15,355 bases of DNA from WJKQ01 sp043810515 (lineage in GTDB: Bacteria; Patescibacteriota; Gracilibacteria; UBA1369; LOWO2-01-FULL-3), in contig JBDRNZ010000040.1 in NCBI GenBank assembly GCA_043810515.1, positions 1 to 15,355 on the forward strand. Reading direction: 5' to 3'. The notes below the pieces were generated by a model. The model worked only from the letters and a program-made list of their open reading frames with translations, was not told where the DNA came from and did not search any database. Position numbers and translations under genes: made by a program. This document shows positions 13,001 through 15,355 of this stretch, piece after piece. Position 1 is the stretch's first letter. Each line of letters begins with the position of its first letter.

Positions 13001-15355
13001 TCCACATCAGAGATATCTCTGTTTAAAACCGGATCGTCGGAGGCCAGATACTTTTGAGTCGCGGACAGATAATAAGAATCGGGGGATACATCCGCATCCA
13101 TATTTTCGATATATTCGTTTATCGCATCAACAGCATCATTGATATTATTTTCAATTCCAAAAAAGCCGGTCATGTCGGTTTCATCAATAAATTCATCGAT
13201 AAAACTCGTCTCACCAACGCTCTGGTCAATCGTTTCCTGTGCGCCTTCAACGGTTTCCTGCGTTCCCTCAATGACTGTCTGCGCGGCGTTTTGTACTTTC
13301 TCCATTGCCATTTTTATCGCATTGTCAATCGCGTACTGCCACGGAAGACCTGTGTATTTATTTATATTCTCTATAAGTTTTTCCACATTTTCATTCATGA
13401 TCTCCGCACCTTTTCTTACAAGCGTGTAAACGAAACCCGTATCGATTCCCATATTTATCTTCGCGTCAATTCGTATCTGTTCAACATAATCATACTGAAT
13501 CGCCGGCATCTGCATTCCAAGCTGTTTTATTATCGGCAGGACAGCCTGAACGGTCGGCTGCGTCAGCGTCTCAACCTCAGTTTCCAGAAAACCTTCCGGA
13601 ACCGGAATCAGGCCGTTTTTCAAAAGACATAAAATCTTAAATATCGGCTTTAAACTGGCAATAAGTTTTGAAATAAGATTCGGTAGTTTTGGAATTTTTG
13701 GCGGTCGCGGCAGATCGGGCAGATCCGGAATCGGAAGAGGCGGCAGATCGGGCAGATCCGGCATTACAAAAGAAGGAAATTCAAGTATCCAGTCCGGAAT
13801 TTCAAAACCGGGCAAAGTAATAATCAGATCCGGAATCGGAATTTCCGGCATAGTGATATATGGCAGATTCGGCAGGATGATGGGCTCCGGCTTAAATACA
13901 AGATCCGGCCATACAATTTTTATTCCCGTCTGAATCTGTGAAATATCAAAAACGATATCGGGCCATTTTGGCAGCGGAATAATTGGCGGATCTGGAATAG
14001 CGGCAAAAACCTGCAGTAAAAGTCCGAGCTTACTGAACCTGTCATTTTTGCATTGGTCGCACGAAGCCTGGTAATCCGCCACAAGATCGAGTATAAGTTT
14101 CCAGTCTTTGAATGTTCTGATAACGTCTTCAACGGCTTTCATCCACGCTTCAACCGTTTTCTGCTGTTTTTGGATATAGCCGCCGGTGAACTGCATAATT
14201 GCGTCGAGATAACAGACAATCTGTGACGCGTATTTCGACTCCAGATTTCTCCAATCCAAAATTTCTCTCGGTAAATTGGCAATCATATCCAGTTTATCCA
14301 TCAGAGTTTTTACAGAACTTATAAGCGCGCGCATATCAACTGTTACTTTGTCGCATAAAGTTTTCCTGTCTTCATTTTCATCACATGACCAGTATTCTTT
14401 GAGCCGGGCAATCTGGTCTTCTTCATATTTTATCCATGCCTCCGCCTGCCTTTTCCATTTTATAAGTTCGGTTTCCGAAATAGCCGGAACTTTCATCATC
14501 ACTTCTTTTCCCTCTATCTGGATGAGAGGCAGACTGTTTATGGCCCTCAGGAAATCATGAATATTTTTTATCTTTCCGAAATTTGCGCCCGCAACCGCAT
14601 AGTCCGAAATAAGAGTTTTTGCGTCGGGATAAATGAAATAAAAATCGGGAAGATCGAGAAGTTTGTTGTAAATTTCATCCGTTTGCTTGTCTATCCAGTT
14701 TGTGATCACGCTTGGGAATCCGGGAACTCTGATGTTTACAGAACCCGCGGCGGAAACCGGCGAATCGGGATCTGAATACGCGAAATTTCCGCTTATCGCG
14801 TCGGTTCCGGCTGAGGCTGAGCCGTCAGATACCACGGTGGACATTCCAACATCCGGATCACTCAGGGAATTTTTTGCAGCTGCAATAGCGTCATTCACCG
14901 GCCCGAGAAAATTCGGACATGCCCCGATAGCCGACATCGGAATAGCATAAGCGAAACATGGCGATATCGGAGGCTGGCTCGGCCCGGTACAAATGGCTGT
15001 TCCCACACCCATCGTAAGAGTCGGCATGACATAAACTCTGAAAGTCGACAAAAGCGAGGACGGAAGGAAAAACGCGAAAAAAGGCGGGAAAGAGGTTCCG
15101 GCAGCAAAAGTCGCAATACCTGGCACGGCCTGATCAGGCGCCAGAAACGCGTAGTTGTAAGGAATAGGCAGACATCCCCCGCCGGAACATCTTAAGAGAG
15201 AAGCAACACTTCCGACTTCCGCGGCAATCGCGCCGGCCACGCTCGAATACGTCATGTCTTTTTTCCCTCCCCACGAATCCGGACATCCGTCATAGTCTCT
15301 ATCCTGGGATTGTTGAGTGACAAGATCATTTGTTTGTTTTGCGAGATCCGGCGGC
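10033..15355 (-). CDS. Giant modular surface protein with SLH and TSP3 repeats, N-terminus beyond the window
   Basis: At least 1,773 codons are visible. The frame stays open from the internal ATG at 15255 to the window edge (including DRDYDGCPDSWGG), and that ATG has no signal peptide behind it, so the true start lies outside. In order: a Cys/Pro hydrophobic segment (about 15190-14860); helical sequence ending in CDQCKND (to about 14041); a proline-rich segment with PDLPDLP repeats (14000-13665); a long acidic helical part (13640-12800); a DVDGDGDTDI calcium-loop motif of FG-GAP/VCBS type (about 12543-12509); a PKD/Ig-like domain (about 12310-11978); a beta-rich region; SLH repeats at about 11145-10975, 10925-10720 and, degenerate, 10705-10510; TSP3-like DxDxDG loops (10510-10300); and a small beta domain with CNTCPC (about 10170-10188). 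SLH domains bind wall polymers, so cell-surface anchoring is likely. It heads a five-gene set and its stop overlaps the next ATG. Confidence 0.9.
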   Translation of the reverse strand, partial: PPDLAKQTNDLVTQQSQDRDYDGCPDSWGGKKDMTYSSVAGAIAAEVGSVASLLRCSGGGCLPIPYNYAFLAPDQAVPGIATFAAGTSFPPFFAFFLPSSLLSTFRVYVMPTLTMGVGTAICTGPSQPPISPCFAYAIPMSAIGACPNFLGPVNDAIAAAKNSLSDPDVGMSTVVSDGSASAGTDAISGNFAYSDPDSPVSAAGSVNIRVPGFPSVITNWIDKQTDEIYNKLLDLPDFYFIYPDAKTLISDYAVAGANFGKIKNIHDFLRAINSLPLIQIEGKEVMMKVPAISETELIKWKRQAEAWIKYEEDQIARLKEYWSCDENEDRKTLCDKVTVDMRALISSVKTLMDKLDMIANLPREILDWRNLESKYASQIVCYLDAIMQFTGGYIQKQQKTVEAWMKAVEDVIRTFKDWKLILDLVADYQASCDQCKNDRFSKLGLLLQVFAAIPDPPIIPLPKWPDIVFDISQIQTGIKIVWPDLVFKPEPIILPNLPYITMPEIPIPDLIITLPGFEIPDWILEFPSFVMPDLPDLPPLPIPDLPDLPRPPKIPKLPNLISKLIASLKPIFKILCLLKNGLIPVPEGFLETEVETLTQPTVQAVLPIIKQLGMQMPAIQYDYVEQIRIDAKINMGIDTGFVYTLVRKGAEIMNENVEKLIENINKYTGLPWQYAIDNAIKMAMEKVQNAAQTVIEGTQETVEGAQETIDQSVGETSFIDEFIDETDMTGFFGIENNINDAVDAINEYIENMDADVSPDSYYLSATQKYLASDDPVLNRDISDVEAAIASRDVENYDDSPEMKRLAALRDTLIDYASGLDESNTVLSQIDDYNSFIKVLAESDQSLENLDRLASLDVDAADMDSGTQDSNEVKTDFFGEGEKEVLLAAKVDIDPAKAVSGGEEPAEAPEGFYIVVDGQNESILNYTPELKKTVNTLFSDVDGDGDTDIIYSMGGDLYLKENYKKSGPQYPKGEVVLSATSSSVSDFAVSQSGQGGITETSYESDSSQQACADKESPFPVAAKTDYEVTLFKELEIDASASFDTGGKIRDYFLEIPSSQNILWSDLNSAIDENGDGIVWNDKSNPIFKIGPYTDKDDLGVHKFILNVVDQSNNVSKLELNVNVVVPNISLDDVFGRVSTASGDTSPGVDSIPFSLMRSRYILRVQDGSLKLVPRIDKIITDSAGSNGKYLTDSDGSYEISDLDTEDMILVENKNGDIVAEINPKTGNIGKFADGYGARVNPAFPPETPTSIDVIDSGGRVLGTVYNVGDPNVDVRINKQITTSGVYVNDTAGGDSFELVSFPADNPTQSGSAALISADDHKILAVIDTSGNIMLMDDRMTLKKKDNDHNADPLIIELLFEGRSEAEVRIYFDLSAVEITGPEGALFSTPREAPVSSFSSQSNIIGKTLFTDADAGLNRIVADLYAKDIIDGTETPEGLKLNPDQKITRAEFVKILLNMLCIIPRPEAYLPYSTDEANGGYTDVIFSGENMLWYYPYIKEADLLGLIYGYRGETDPITGLHPFKPDSPISRAEVTQIILETLEYKGIIDLSSLSIGDPWYAPFMTAAEDLTDYVFSGQIVKNNFIVTPEEALMPDEEMIRKQIIITVTRVLDFYNCFEIDNDNDGMSDFCEEKYGISNPYDDADGDGVLNVNECYYNLDPTNADTDSGGVSDSEELAVGTDPLDPSDDSVGAGGEGENATGTGSEVNENVDYKEGSSGLYIVPADCNTCPCVSTFLHKADIIPGDVFFTIISTFDDSYIFSKSNEVTIQTVTTKP
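13708..13761 (-). repeat. 33-bp-period direct repeat coding PDLPDLP
   Basis: A 21-base stretch (starting CGGCAGATCGGG on the plus strand) occurs identically at 13708-13728 and 13741-13761, a spacing of 33 bases or 11 codons. It encodes two PDLPDLP blocks within the proline-rich segment of the giant protein and contains a smaller internal CAGATC repetition. The exact DNA identity suggests recent expansion by slippage or unequal exchange. Confidence 0.8.

Noticed and set aside
13054..13632. 192-codon frame antisense to the giant gene (similarly 7023-7499 plus and 182-652 minus)
   Set aside because: These lie fully opposite well-supported genes, have biased compositions expected from the complementary strand and show no recognisable domain.
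15253..15255. ATG as the true start of the giant protein
   Set aside because: The frame is open upstream to the window edge with protein-like sequence, and there is no signal peptide after this ATG.

Overview
The window is a moderately AT-rich bacterial stretch that falls into two halves: a plus-strand housekeeping half (bases 1 to about 5,671) and a minus-strand half (5,818 to the right edge) encoding a series of exported proteins. Every visible CDS ends in an ordinary stop, including TGA, and long frames show no in-frame TGA, so the standard bacterial code applies. Recognisable Shine-Dalgarno sequences are nearly absent. The mix of compact housekeeping genes, a small excisionase-type helix-turn-helix protein and a giant surface protein with SLH, thrombospondin-type-3 and proline-rich segments fits a Patescibacteria (CPR) genome. 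That placement is an inference from gene content and style; no marker gene in the window proves it.

Plus strand: the window opens inside recF, cut just before its Walker A lysine. A near-consensus promoter lies over the recF stop codon and drives a PrsW-type intramembrane protease gene. Another promoter-like pair overlaps the prsW stop and precedes a full-length uvrA. After uvrA come 300 bases without a gene, very AT-rich and built largely of TTTAATAAA-type motifs at an exact 10-bp period in three clusters. Next are a 97-residue helix-turn-helix protein and a 56-residue zinc-ribbon protein, probably one transcript. A short non-coding segment with three hairpins, at least one a likely bidirectional terminator, separates this half from the convergent minus-strand operon.

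Minus strand: reading right to left, five tightly packed genes form an evident operon whose start lies beyond the right edge. First is a giant protein (at least 1,773 codons visible, open at the edge), with a Cys/Pro-rich hydrophobic segment, helical regions, a proline-rich Pro-Asp-Leu repeat, an Asp/Gly calcium-loop motif, a PKD/Ig-like domain, about three SLH repeats, TSP3 calcium repeats and a small C-terminal beta domain with a CxxCxC motif. Its stop overlaps the next start (ATGA). Four smaller proteins follow (204, 215, 608 and 382 residues), each with an N-terminal export signal, none resembling a family I can name, and each ending in a cysteine within its last ten residues. I infer that the five proteins build one extracellular or wall-anchored assembly. 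This is the best candidate here for an undescribed system; its biochemical role cannot be read from the sequence.
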